Origin: VAZQ01 sp963841105
GTDB lineage: Bacteria; Pseudomonadota; Alphaproteobacteria; Rhizobiales; Xanthobacteraceae
Assembly: GCA_963841105.1 (NCBI GenBank)
Contig: CAWJCB010000001.1
Span: 62,001-126,000, forward strand
DNA: 64,000 bases
Direction: 5' to 3'
The notes beneath the pieces are model-generated. The model had not been told where the DNA came from. It was given only the letters and a program-made list of their open reading frames with translations, and ran no database searches. This document shows, one piece after another, positions 24,734 to 33,006 of the stretch; position 1 is the stretch's first letter, and the number at the start of each line of letters is the position of its first letter. Position numbers and translations under genes: made by a program.

Positions 24734-25091
24734 TCATCAACCCTGGAACGGTCTGGATCAAGGCGAGCGGCGCGGCCCCGAGCGCGACGTTCCGGTTTCT
24801 GAGCCATGCCTTGGCGATCGTGTCATCGCCGCCGACGATTGCATCGAGCGAGCGATAGAAGCGAACAAACAAGACACCAAGCTCGAACGACTTTTGCCCG
24901 GGCTGGAGGGTGTAATCGCCGCCGCGCATCCTGGAGACCGTCGCTTCCGAAACGCCGATGACGCCAGCAAGCAATTTGTTGGTCATCCCAAGCTGCTCGG
25001 CGGCGCGCAGTGCAGCTCGGGTCAGCACAGCGGCTTCCGAGCGCGAGGAGACAACCTGCGGCCTGATGACCTTGGGTTTGGCAGATGGCAT
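24693..25091 (-). CDS. Xre/ParS-type antitoxin of the RES-Xre pair
   Basis: A 132-residue protein with an Xre-like N-terminal helix-turn-helix (EQLGMTNKLLAGVIGVSEATVSRMRGG) and the C-terminal ParS/MbcA-like toxin-binding domain (VLFVRFYRSLDAIVGGDD, AKAWLRNRNVALGAAPLALI). This is the standard RES partner and sits immediately upstream of it. The complex usually represses its own promoter; matching palindromes are found just upstream. The pair lies near an IS110 element and looks like an accessory module. Confidence 0.88.
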   Translation of the reverse strand: MPSAKPKVIRPQVVSSRSEAAVLTRAALRAAEQLGMTNKLLAGVIGVSEATVSRMRGGDYTLQPGQKSFELGVLFVRFYRSLDAIVGGDDTIAKAWLRNRNVALGAAPLALIQTVPGLMNAIHYLDARRAVV

Positions 25092-25100
25092 TTTGCCCTC

Positions 25101-25141
25101 GTTTCAAGAGAAACCATACAACGAGTTTATTTCCTAGGAAA
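25101..25141. promoter_or_regulatory. Candidate operator of the RES-Xre operon
   Basis: Two palindromes lie directly upstream of the antitoxin start: GTTTC-AAGA-GAAAC (25101-25114) and TTTCCTAGGAAA (25130-25141). Both offer GAAA/TTTC half-sites. Position before an autoregulating antitoxin gene makes them likely binding sites; binding is inferred. Confidence 0.5.
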
Positions 25142-25162
25142 GAAACCGTCTCGCCCAGCCGC

Positions 25163-26674
25163 TCAGTACCGCGCGAATGCCGGCTGCGGCCGCAGGATGG
25201 CCCAGCCGACCGTGACCACGCCGTCGCCACGCCGGAACGGCAGCGCAAACGGCGGCTGCACCTGCGCGTCCGCGGCGACGCGGCGTAGCCCGACAGGGAT
25301 CACGCCGGGATCGCCGTCCGTCCACACCACCACCGCCCCTTTGCTGCGCAGGTCGCCGAGATCGATCCAGGGCGCACGGACGGGGTTGCCATCAATGAGG
25401 ACACGCGGCTGCTCCTTGGCGTAGTGGGCGGCATTGCCGGCGTCCCACATGCTGCCTATCACATAGGCAAGCGGCCTTCCGGTTTCCGCCCGGAAGCGGC
25501 GCGCAAGCTCCTCGCCCAGTCGATCGCCGGGATAGAAGACCGCGCGATAACGATGATCGAATGCCGGCAGAACCGAGTAACTGGCGATGAACACGATCCC
25601 GAAGAGCGCAAACACGATGGCCCACGTTCCCAGGACGCGAGCCAAGCGAACGGAGTCCAACACCGTGGGCGCGCGCAGCACGATATAGAGGCCGAGGAAG
25701 AGCCACAGCGGGTATCCCCACATCGCGATGGCGCCGCGCCCGCTCAACGCGGACAACGCCATGGTCGTTGCCGCCGGACCGAATGTCAGGACCGCGACGA
25801 TCCGGTTGTCGAACGTGTCGGCCGTAGGCTGCGTATCCGGATCGCCGGCAGACGTCTTCGCCTGCGGCCAAAACAGCGCAAGCGCAATCAACAGTGCCGG
25901 TATCAGGAATGCCGCCTGTCCCGCGGCGAAGACGAGGGGATGCCAGACGTGGTCAAGAAAACCGCGGACCGGAGCGGCGCGGGCGTTGGCATAGGCAAAC
26001 GGCAGGAAATCGTTCTCCACGAGCCACACGATATGCGGCGCCATGACCAGGAGCGCGATCGCAAGTGCGAGCCAGGGGCCGATGGTGACGAGACACGGAC
26101 GCGCATCACGATCAACAAAAAGAAATAACGCAATGGGCGCCGCGAGCACGACAATGAAATACTTGGCCCATAAGGACACCCCGATGGCGAGGCCAAGGAG
26201 CGCCCACGAGAGCGGATGTCCGCGCCGCAGCGCGGCGTGGAGCGAATATCCGGCCAGCGCCCAAAAGGGCAGCTGAATCACATCGTGGTTGAACTTGGCC
26301 GCGGTAAAATGAAAATAATGCAATCCATCGATGATGAGCACGGCGGCAAGCGCGCGGATTGGCCCCACCATGGTTCGCGCGGTGAGCCAGACCAGCCAAA
26401 ACGCACCGATGACCGCCAGCTGGGCGAGCGCGTAATAAGCGAAATCATGGCCAACAGCCTGATGGAGGATCTCGATCAGCCACCACGGGAGCGGCGGCAA
26501 CTTGTCGTAGCCAAGCTGCCACTCACGGCCGTAGGTCAAGGCCTCGATGAGATCCAGAGGCAGGTTGGGATAGAGCAGCGCCGGCAGGACGGTCCAGACG
26601 AAAAAGTGCAAAGCGAGGAAGGCGGTAAAGGCCAGCTCGGGCCGGCGCTCGATGGTGGTGATCAACCTCGACAT
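25163..26674 (-). CDS. GT39-family (ArnT/PMT-like) membrane glycosyltransferase
   Basis: A 503-residue polytopic inner-membrane protein of the GT-C fold. The first periplasmic loop has the acidic pattern expected of the family (LPLDLIEALTYGREWQLGYD, then KLPPLPWWLIEILHQ), where the Asp/Glu pair would contact the polyprenyl-phosphate sugar donor. About ten further membrane helices follow, then a soluble C-terminal domain. The acceptor (lipid A, protein or polysaccharide) cannot be told. The gene stops 72 bases from the Xre start and is divergent from the EAL-protein gene. Confidence 0.82.
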   Translation of the reverse strand: MSRLITTIERRPELAFTAFLALHFFVWTVLPALLYPNLPLDLIEALTYGREWQLGYDKLPPLPWWLIEILHQAVGHDFAYYALAQLAVIGAFWLVWLTARTMVGPIRALAAVLIIDGLHYFHFTAAKFNHDVIQLPFWALAGYSLHAALRRGHPLSWALLGLAIGVSLWAKYFIVVLAAPIALFLFVDRDARPCLVTIGPWLALAIALLVMAPHIVWLVENDFLPFAYANARAAPVRGFLDHVWHPLVFAAGQAAFLIPALLIALALFWPQAKTSAGDPDTQPTADTFDNRIVAVLTFGPAATTMALSALSGRGAIAMWGYPLWLFLGLYIVLRAPTVLDSVRLARVLGTWAIVFALFGIVFIASYSVLPAFDHRYRAVFYPGDRLGEELARRFRAETGRPLAYVIGSMWDAGNAAHYAKEQPRVLIDGNPVRAPWIDLGDLRSKGAVVVWTDGDPGVIPVGLRRVAADAQVQPPFALPFRRGDGVVTVGWAILRPQPAFARY

Positions 26675-26827
26675 CGACGCCGCGGTTACCTCGTTATCAG
26701 GAATGCCTCGTCCCGCGCCGACTTATAGGGCACGTTAACCCGGCAGCAATAGATTGGTCCGCGACGCCCAGCGCCGCTGGGACAGGGGTCGCGATTGTGC
26801 CCCGCCAGGGGATTATGGACTTTTCCC

Positions 26828-28252
26828 ATGCGCCTTACGGCCTTCTTCACCGCGGTCTGCAGCGCCATCATTGCTGGCGCTTGCGGCGCAGCGGCGCACG
26901 CCTACCTCGGGCTCGGCAGGCTGCATGCCGCTGCCGTGGCCGCGGTCATCATGATCGCACTGACGCTCCTGCAGGCGACTGGCGGCCGTATCAGGCGCCG
27001 ATCAGTGCTGGCGCGTCAGCTTGCCGACCTTTCCCGAGGGAGCGCCGATGTGGCGCGACAGGTCGCGGAAATCCACGGACGCCTGGCCGCGCTGGAGGAG
27101 AAGGTCGATAGCGCCCTCGATCATTCCCGCGCGGTGACCGATCCGCTCGCGCTGGAGATCGAAGAGCTCGGCACCCTGGTAAAGCAACTGGCGGAAACCG
27201 TCGCCAATCAGCAAACTGTGTTTGACGTCATCTCCAGCGACGCCGCGGCAGCGCAAGGCGTACCCGCCAGCGCCCCTGCCGTCGCCCCAGGAGAGGCACC
27301 ACACCCATCCGACACACGCGGTCCGGACCTCGACACCATCCGCGATGCGGTCGAAGCTGATCGGATCGAAATTTATCTCCAACCGATCGTCGCGCTACCC
27401 CAGCGCAAGGTGCGTTTCTACGAAGCCACGGCGCGATTGCGCACGCTTGCCGGGGCGATCGTGCACCCATCCGATTTTGTGCCGCTCGCTGAAACCAGCG
27501 CCTTGATGCCGAAGATCGATAATCGGTTCATGTTCCGCTGCATTGCGGCTGTGCGCCAGCTTACGCGCAAGAACCAGGATGTCGGGGTGTTCTGCAGTTT
27601 CTCGCAAAGGACATTGGCAGATGCGGAATCGTTGCCGCAGTTTCTCGACTTCATGGCCGCCAATCGCGCGCTCGCCTCCTCCCTTGTGCCGCAGTTCTCG
27701 CAGGCGGCCATGCGAACCATGGGCGCCCGCGAATATGACACCCTGGCCGCGTTGATCGAGCACGGTTTTCATTTCTGCATGAGCGATGTCACCAGCTTGC
27801 GCCTCGAACCGAACGAGCTTGCGCGGCACGGCTTCCGCTACGTCAAGATGCGCGCCGATGTCCTGCTGAATACCGCCCGTCATGCTCCCGGCGACATCGA
27901 GCCCTCCGAGCTCTGCGATCTGCTCGCCCGTTTCCGTATTGCCCTCATTGTTGACGGGATAGAGGACGAGGGCAGCATCATCGAGCTCCTCGACCACGAT
28001 GTGCGCTACGGCCAGGGCGCGCTGTTCTCGCTGCCCCGGCCGGTGCGCGCAGATGCCCTCCAAGTGGCTGATTCCCCTGGCACGGCCCCCGCTGAACATG
28101 ACCCGCCAGCCGGCCAGATCCAGATGATGAGCACTCTAGCGCCTGATGCATTTCCACCGCCTCTGCCGGCAGGGTGCGGCGAAGCAGAGCCGTTGCTCGC
28201 CGCCATGAACACCAAAATGGGCGCTGAAGTGGACGCTGGTCCCAGCCGTTGA
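26828..28252 (+). CDS. Membrane-anchored degenerate EAL-domain protein
   Basis: A 474-residue protein with two N-terminal membrane helices (LTAFFTAVCSAIIAGACG; AAAVAAVIMIALTLLQA), a coiled-coil-like segment (about residues 60-130) and a C-terminal EAL fold starting at DAVEADRIEIYLQPIVALPQ. The signature Glu-Ala-Leu is YEATARLRT and the metal-binding DDFGTG loop reads SDVTSLRLE, so c-di-GMP hydrolysis is not expected; a binding or scaffold role is likelier. Ser/Pro/Ala-rich linker and tail. ATG 26828 is preferred over 26795 because it opens with the membrane helix. Confidence 0.8.
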   Translation: MRLTAFFTAVCSAIIAGACGAAAHAYLGLGRLHAAAVAAVIMIALTLLQATGGRIRRRSVLARQLADLSRGSADVARQVAEIHGRLAALEEKVDSALDHSRAVTDPLALEIEELGTLVKQLAETVANQQTVFDVISSDAAAAQGVPASAPAVAPGEAPHPSDTRGPDLDTIRDAVEADRIEIYLQPIVALPQRKVRFYEATARLRTLAGAIVHPSDFVPLAETSALMPKIDNRFMFRCIAAVRQLTRKNQDVGVFCSFSQRTLADAESLPQFLDFMAANRALASSLVPQFSQAAMRTMGAREYDTLAALIEHGFHFCMSDVTSLRLEPNELARHGFRYVKMRADVLLNTARHAPGDIEPSELCDLLARFRIALIVDGIEDEGSIIELLDHDVRYGQGALFSLPRPVRADALQVADSPGTAPAEHDPPAGQIQMMSTLAPDAFPPPLPAGCGEAEPLLAAMNTKMGAEVDAGPSR

Positions 28253-28328
28253 CATTGCAGCAAACGCGCCCGATGAGGGACGCGCTGCCCCGATAGTGGC
28301 TTTCCTGCTTCGGCGTTCCTTCGTCTGC

Positions 28329-29201
28329 ATGTCGCGTTCCTCTCCCCCGTTCACCGCGCATTTCGCTCCCATCGCCGGATGCTACGACATCGTGCTCAGC
28401 GATGTCTGGGGCGTGATCCACAACGGGGTTGCCGCGACGCGGGAAGCCTGTGATGCGCTTATGCGCTTTCGCCAGCAGGGCGGCAGCGTCGTGCTCATCA
28501 CCAATGCGCCGCGGCCGGGAACGGTTGTGGCGGCCATGACGCTTGATGCGCTCGGTGTGCCGCGCCAGGCCTATGACGGCATCGTAAGCTCGGGCGACGT
28601 TACCCATGCGCTGATTGCAGCGCGGGCGGGGCGCCCTGTCTTTCATATCGGCCCGGAGCGCGACATCGGGCTATTTGATGGCCTTAACGCCCCCCTCGCG
28701 GATCTGGAAACAGCGGACTACGCGGTCTGCTCCGGCCTTGCCAACGACGCGGTCGAGACCCCGCAGGATTATCGTGAGCTCATCGAGCGGATGCGCAGAC
28801 GCGCGCTGCCAATGATCTGCGCTAATCCCGATATCGTCGTCGAGCGCGGTGAACAGCTTGTCTACTGTGCCGGAGCCATCGCCGAGCTTTACGCCGCTGC
28901 CGGCGGCTGCGTCATCTATGCCGGCAAGCCGCATCGTCCGATTTACGAGCAGGCATTGCGCATCGCCGCAACGGTGCGCGGACATTCGCCGGAGCGAAAG
29001 CGCGTGCTCGCCATCGGGGATTCTGTCCGGACGGATCTCATCGGTGCGGCCGGCTTCGGCATCGATTTCCTGTTCGTGACCGCGGGCATCCATGCCGAAG
29101 AGCTGGGCGCGCGTGACGATCCCGATGCGCACGCGCTTGCCGGCATGTTTGCGGCTGCCGGCCTGTTTCCCACCGCGGTAATGCGCCGGCTTGTTTGGTG
29201 A
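28329..29201 (+). CDS. HAD-superfamily hydrolase, TIGR01459 type
   Basis: A 290-residue phosphatase-like protein. Motif I is LSDVWGVIHNG with the nucleophile Asp, motif II VVLITNAPRPG, a conserved Lys in CVIYAGKPHRPIYEQA, and the acidic motif IV LAIGDSVRTDLIGA. This combination marks the class IIA HAD proteins of alphaproteobacteria annotated as TIGR01459; the substrate is unknown. It follows the EAL-protein gene by about 75 bases on the same strand. GTG 28296 is an alternative start. Confidence 0.85.
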   Translation: MSRSSPPFTAHFAPIAGCYDIVLSDVWGVIHNGVAATREACDALMRFRQQGGSVVLITNAPRPGTVVAAMTLDALGVPRQAYDGIVSSGDVTHALIAARAGRPVFHIGPERDIGLFDGLNAPLADLETADYAVCSGLANDAVETPQDYRELIERMRRRALPMICANPDIVVERGEQLVYCAGAIAELYAAAGGCVIYAGKPHRPIYEQALRIAATVRGHSPERKRVLAIGDSVRTDLIGAAGFGIDFLFVTAGIHAEELGARDDPDAHALAGMFAAAGLFPTAVMRRLVW

Positions 29202-29479
29202 AGCTTAAGGCTTTGTTAAGCTTAAGACTTGCGGCGCGAACCGGCTGCAAAGGGCGCGAGAATTGCCGTCAATTGGCGCCGAGCGCGTCAATATTTCTCC
29301 GTATTCCTCCAACAACTTGCATGCGTCGGGGATCACTTCTTGCGGGATTGGGGCACTCTCCCGTTCGTCTGAGCAGATAGTCAACGGCGCGTTTCGTGCC
29401 GCCCATTAAGGGGGCGCGTTGGCCGAGACGAAGGGGAGCGTTGTTCCGCAAGAGTGATCGGCGTGGGGGGACTTCTTGC

Positions 29480-30823
29480 ATGAACGCACACGCGGCTGCG
29501 ACGCTGTACGCGCGCGCTCCTTTGGCTTTGCGACGCGCGCCGCCGCGATCAGCTCCATCACGACGCCGGCATGCGCCTGTGGTTGCACGCTCACCGCACG
29601 TATTTGGGCCCAGCGCGATCGCCTGGTTTTGGACGGCGCTCCTGTCGGGTTGCACACGGGTCTTCGCGCTGTTCTTGGCGCTTGCGCCAAGAACCTGGGA
29701 GTCCGGCGTAGCGGCGGTCCGCAGCCTGCCCATCAATGCCAAGACGAGCACCAGGATTTTGTTTGGCGCCTTGCTGGGAGGAATGGTCGTTCTCGCGGTC
29801 GTCAACAACGCGCGCATCAAACCGGATGCCATCGGACTTATGTCCGATCCAAATGAAACCGTGGTGTATCGCCAGAACGCGGATCAAGCAGCCTCGTTGC
29901 AACGAGAGGCGATGCGCAGGGGATTGATGCAAAGAGGATCAATGCGACTCGCATCGATCGAGCCCGCATCATCAATGCGACTCGCATCGATCGAAACGGC
30001 ATCAGTTCCCCCGTCATCCGTTGAGGATGAAGGCGAGCCTTCGGCCGACGAAGCCGAGGAGAACGTTTCGCTGTTTCAACGCGTCGTTCGGACCATCAAA
30101 TTCACCAATACGACCGATGTCGACGCGCCGGGGGCAATGACGCGGGTGGGCGCCTTCATTGCCTTCCCCGGCAAGCAGGCCTCGCAGCCCGCGACCAGCG
30201 ACGCCAACGAATGGCCCGCCGTTCGCCGGCATAAGGGCGCAGCGAACATGGACGAGGTGGATCGCTATCTCTGGGAGGTCTATCAGCGCGCGCCGATCAA
30301 AAAAGATCATTCCGGCGACTTTACCTGGAAGGATCCGGCGGCGGCGAAACGCATGGACCTGTCTTTGCCGGAATACGTGATCGGCGGCATGGACCCCGAT
30401 TTCCGCGAGCAGCTCTATCATGCCGGACGCGCCATGGACGCCGCCGGCATCCAATGGTCGATGCTCAGCGCGTTCCGCGACGATTACCGCCAGAAGCTCG
30501 CCGCGGGATACAAGGCACGGGTCGGAAATTCGCTGCACGGCGGCAGCCGCGCCACGGGCGGCTATGGCCACGGCCGCGCTATCGATCTCACCACTGCCGA
30601 TGGCGAGCCTGACGTCGCCTGGAAATGGATCGACGCACATGGCGGCAAATTCGGTCTCTTCCGTCCCATTCCCGGGCCGGATCCGGCGCACACCCAATCG
30701 CGCGGCGACTGGCACAAGCTCGCGCTGTCGTTGCGAGAGTCGCGCCTGCGCACCACCGCGACAGCAAGCGCCGGGGAAAGCCCGGCGGGCAAGTCCAAGG
30801 TCGTCGCCAAGGCATCCTGGTAA
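29480..30823 (+). CDS. Membrane-anchored protein with a C-terminal peptidase M15-like domain
   Basis: A 447-residue protein. An Ala/Arg-rich N-terminal stretch of ~95 residues leads to a single membrane helix (RILFGALLGGMVVLAVV), a low-complexity linker containing a duplicated MRLASIE motif, and a C-terminal domain with the M15 D,D-peptidase zinc-site pattern: GGSRATGGYGHGRAIDLTT (His and Asp) and SRGDWHKLAL (last His). It may trim cell-wall peptides in the periplasm. ATG 29480 gives a shorter N-terminus than the open frame to 29396. The first 100 residues are compositionally odd. Confidence 0.72.
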   Translation: MNAHAAATLYARAPLALRRAPPRSAPSRRRHAPVVARSPHVFGPSAIAWFWTALLSGCTRVFALFLALAPRTWESGVAAVRSLPINAKTSTRILFGALLGGMVVLAVVNNARIKPDAIGLMSDPNETVVYRQNADQAASLQREAMRRGLMQRGSMRLASIEPASSMRLASIETASVPPSSVEDEGEPSADEAEENVSLFQRVVRTIKFTNTTDVDAPGAMTRVGAFIAFPGKQASQPATSDANEWPAVRRHKGAANMDEVDRYLWEVYQRAPIKKDHSGDFTWKDPAAAKRMDLSLPEYVIGGMDPDFREQLYHAGRAMDAAGIQWSMLSAFRDDYRQKLAAGYKARVGNSLHGGSRATGGYGHGRAIDLTTADGEPDVAWKWIDAHGGKFGLFRPIPGPDPAHTQSRGDWHKLALSLRESRLRTTATASAGESPAGKSKVVAKASW

Positions 30824-30835
30824 CCTAAGAGACCC

Positions 30836-30920
30836 GTAGCCCGGATGGAGCGAAAGCAACATCCGGGATTGGGAGGACTCTGGTGACCCCGGATTTCGCT
30901 TTGCGCTCAATCCGGGCTAC
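30836..30920. repeat. Palindromic intergenic repeat, GTAGCCCGGAT family (second copy)
   Basis: Outer arms GTAGCCCGGAT (from 30836) and ATCCGGGCTAC (to 30920) match the element at 971-1008, but here the arms are longer (imperfect pairing of GAGCGAAAGC with GCTTTGCGCTC) and the interior holds a second hairpin (ATCCGGG... CCCGGAT). It separates the M15-like gene from ribF. Confidence 0.8.
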
Positions 30921-30937
30921 ATGCCCCTCGAACAGGC

Positions 30938-31927
30938 ATGAACGATCAGTGTGAGACGCGCGAACCGTTCGTCGTCATCCGCGGCGAAGGAGATTTGGCC
31001 ACGCCGTTGCGTGGCGCCGTGGTCGCGATTGGCAACTTCGACGGCGTGCATCGCGGCCATCGTGCAGTCATCACCGCGGCGCGTGCGCGTGCGCAACAGC
31101 TCCGGCGCCCGGCAGCGGCACTGACCTTCGAGCCGCATCCGCGCCGCTACTTCCATCCTCAGGAGAGCGTGTTCCGGCTCACGGACGAGCGTTCGAAACT
31201 GCGACTGCTTGCCGCCACCGGGCTCGATGGCGCCATCGTCTTGCGCTTTGACGGCGCGCTGGCCGGGCTTTCGGCGGAGGATTTCATATTACGCGTGCTG
31301 CAGGCGCGCTTTGCGGTCAGCGGGGTGGCAATCGGCTTTGACTTTCATTTCGGCGCCAACCGCACTGGAACGCCGGATTACCTGACGGCCGAGGGAGCGC
31401 GGCTTGGCTTTGCGGTAGATGTCGTGCCGCGCTTCGAGCATGACGGGCGCGTGGTGCGCTCGGGCCTCATCCGCGCCGCGCTTGGCGGCGGGCGCATCAA
31501 CGAGGCTAATGAGCTTCTTGGCTATCCCTGGTTCGTCAGCGCCGCGGTCGTGCACGGCGACAAGCGTGGACGCGAGCTCGGTTTTCCCACGGCTAATCTG
31601 CGGCTCGACCCTGGATGCGGACTTGCGCACGGCATCTACGCGGTGCGTGTGGAAGCAGCAGGCCGCCGATACGACGCGGTGGCGAGCTTCGGCCGCCGTC
31701 CCACTTTTGGAGAAGGCGCCGTTCTGCTCGAAGTCTTCCTGTTCGATTTTTCCGGCGACCTCTACGGCAAGACGATAGACGTTGCCTTCATTGGCTGGAT
31801 CAGGCAGGAGCAAAAATTTGACGATGCCGGCGATCTCGTCGGGCGGATGCACGAGGACTGCCGGGCCGCGCGCGCCGCGCTCCAGCGCGCCGGCGACATT
31901 TTCCCCCGTCTGGGGCGGATCGACTAA
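30938..31927 (+). CDS. ribF: Bifunctional riboflavin kinase/FAD synthetase
   Basis: Converts riboflavin to FMN and FMN to FAD in the cytoplasm. The 329-residue protein has an N-terminal nucleotidyltransferase domain (VVAIGNFDGVHRGHRAVI, SGVAIGFDFHFGANRTGT) and a C-terminal riboflavin kinase domain (GDKRGRELGFPTANL, RRPTFGEGAVLLEVFLFDF). Length and motif order are standard. The start lies 17 bases after a palindromic repeat; ATG 30938 opens a slightly long N-terminus. Confidence 0.94.
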   Translation: MNDQCETREPFVVIRGEGDLATPLRGAVVAIGNFDGVHRGHRAVITAARARAQQLRRPAAALTFEPHPRRYFHPQESVFRLTDERSKLRLLAATGLDGAIVLRFDGALAGLSAEDFILRVLQARFAVSGVAIGFDFHFGANRTGTPDYLTAEGARLGFAVDVVPRFEHDGRVVRSGLIRAALGGGRINEANELLGYPWFVSAAVVHGDKRGRELGFPTANLRLDPGCGLAHGIYAVRVEAAGRRYDAVASFGRRPTFGEGAVLLEVFLFDFSGDLYGKTIDVAFIGWIRQEQKFDDAGDLVGRMHEDCRAARAALQRAGDIFPRLGRID

Positions 31928-31933
31928 CGCCAA

Positions 31934-32003
31934 TGCGGTGAATTTGAAGTTCCTGCCAGGTGTTGCCGCAAGCTCGCGCAGGAACTTCAAATTCAAAACC
32001 GCA
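31934..32003. repeat. Palindromic repeat after ribF, unit 1
   Basis: Sixteen-base perfect arms (31940-31955, GAATTTGAAGTTCCTG, and 31979-31994) are extended by TGCGGT (31934) and ACCGCA (31998). The loop contains TTGCCGCAAG. It overlaps the end of the ribF region and is followed by a related unit. Confidence 0.85.
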
Positions 32004-32020
32004 CTGGAACCATAGAGTCG

Positions 32021-32096
32021 CTAGTGTCCCTTTGATTCCGAAGTTCGCATCGGAGGAGGCCGCAAGCACCGGCGAACTTCGGAATCGGGACGCTAG
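32021..32096. repeat. Palindromic repeat after ribF, unit 2
   Basis: Arms GATTCCGAAGTTCG (32034-32047) and CGAACTTCGGAATC (32073-32086) are extended outward by CTAGTGTCCC (32021-32030) and GGGACGCTAG (32087-32096), one mismatch. The loop contains GGCCGCAAG, shared with unit 1, suggesting two members of one family side by side. Its right end overlaps the last codon of hpnG. Confidence 0.85.
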
Positions 32097-32840
32097 TGCC
32101 GCGCCGCCAACAAATCTGCCCCGATCGCGATTGCGGGTGCCGGCTCGGTCAGGTGGGGACACGCCAACCCGGCGCCGAGCAAGCGCCGGCCGCGGCGTAA
32201 CGCGCGACGGGCAATCCAGGCTTCCATCGCTGTGCGCCCGAGCGCCGCGAGCTGATTTGGCTGGCCCACAACGGAACGCGCGACGGCAAACACATCGGGT
32301 GTGCCATCATGCCGCAGCCCGACCAAGGCGGCGGGCGGAAGATCCCGGTGGGCTGGGTCGATGATCGTCCGGCAAACGGCGAACGGAACTTTGTGCGCGG
32401 CTGCAATCCTGGCCGCGATATGGGACTCCATGTCCACAGCGGCCGCCGCGGTTTGCGCACGCAATTGGCGTTTTTCCCAGGCATATGCGACGGGCCGGTT
32501 CGACACCCGCAATTTCGCCATGCAGGGCCTCCGGGAGAGCTTCGATCAGGCGCCGCGCCCAGGACTGATCCACGGGATGCCGTTCGTGTGCGGTGCGCAC
32601 TCCAGATCCGATGACCCACGCGCCGGCGGCGAGATCGGGGGCGAGCCCGCCGGCCACCCCAAAGCTGATGATGCCCGCGACGCCCTGCGCAATTGCGGCC
32701 TCCAGGGCGGCAACGAGCCGCGACGCATGCTCGCAAATCACCGAGACGCCCGGGCCCAAGGCGATCCGAGCTTCCAATGAAAGAGAAGTGACGGCGATGA
32801 CCGCCGTGCCGCCCGCCATTGCAGATGCCCCCGCAAGCAC
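32093..32840 (-). CDS. hpnG: Hopanoid-associated phosphorylase HpnG, frameshifted as given
   Basis: Nucleosidase/phosphorylase of hopanoid side-chain synthesis, which removes adenine from adenosylhopane. The first part (AVIAVTSLSLEARIALGPGV, GIISFGVAGGLAPDLAAG, ALHGEIAGVEP) and the second (WEKRQLRAQTAAAAVDMESH with the purine-binding Met-Glu, FAVCRTIIDPAHRDLPP) lie in different frames. Removing one base in the GGGCCGG run near 32491-32498 joins them. The full length then fits the family. Start is ATG 32840 or 32819. It is divergent from hpnO across a 166-base spacer. Confidence 0.85.
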
Positions 32841-33006
32841 GCGTTTATACTAAGTATATGCGCCCCTTCCAACTCCGGGGTGGCAGATTAGTCACGTTTC
32901 CATAGAAATGGAACTTCGACGAGAATGCCGGATATGAGCGCACCCGCCACGGGGTTTACGATGTCGCGGCCGGGCATGCGACGCGCATGCTCGGGCGGAG
33001 TCAACA

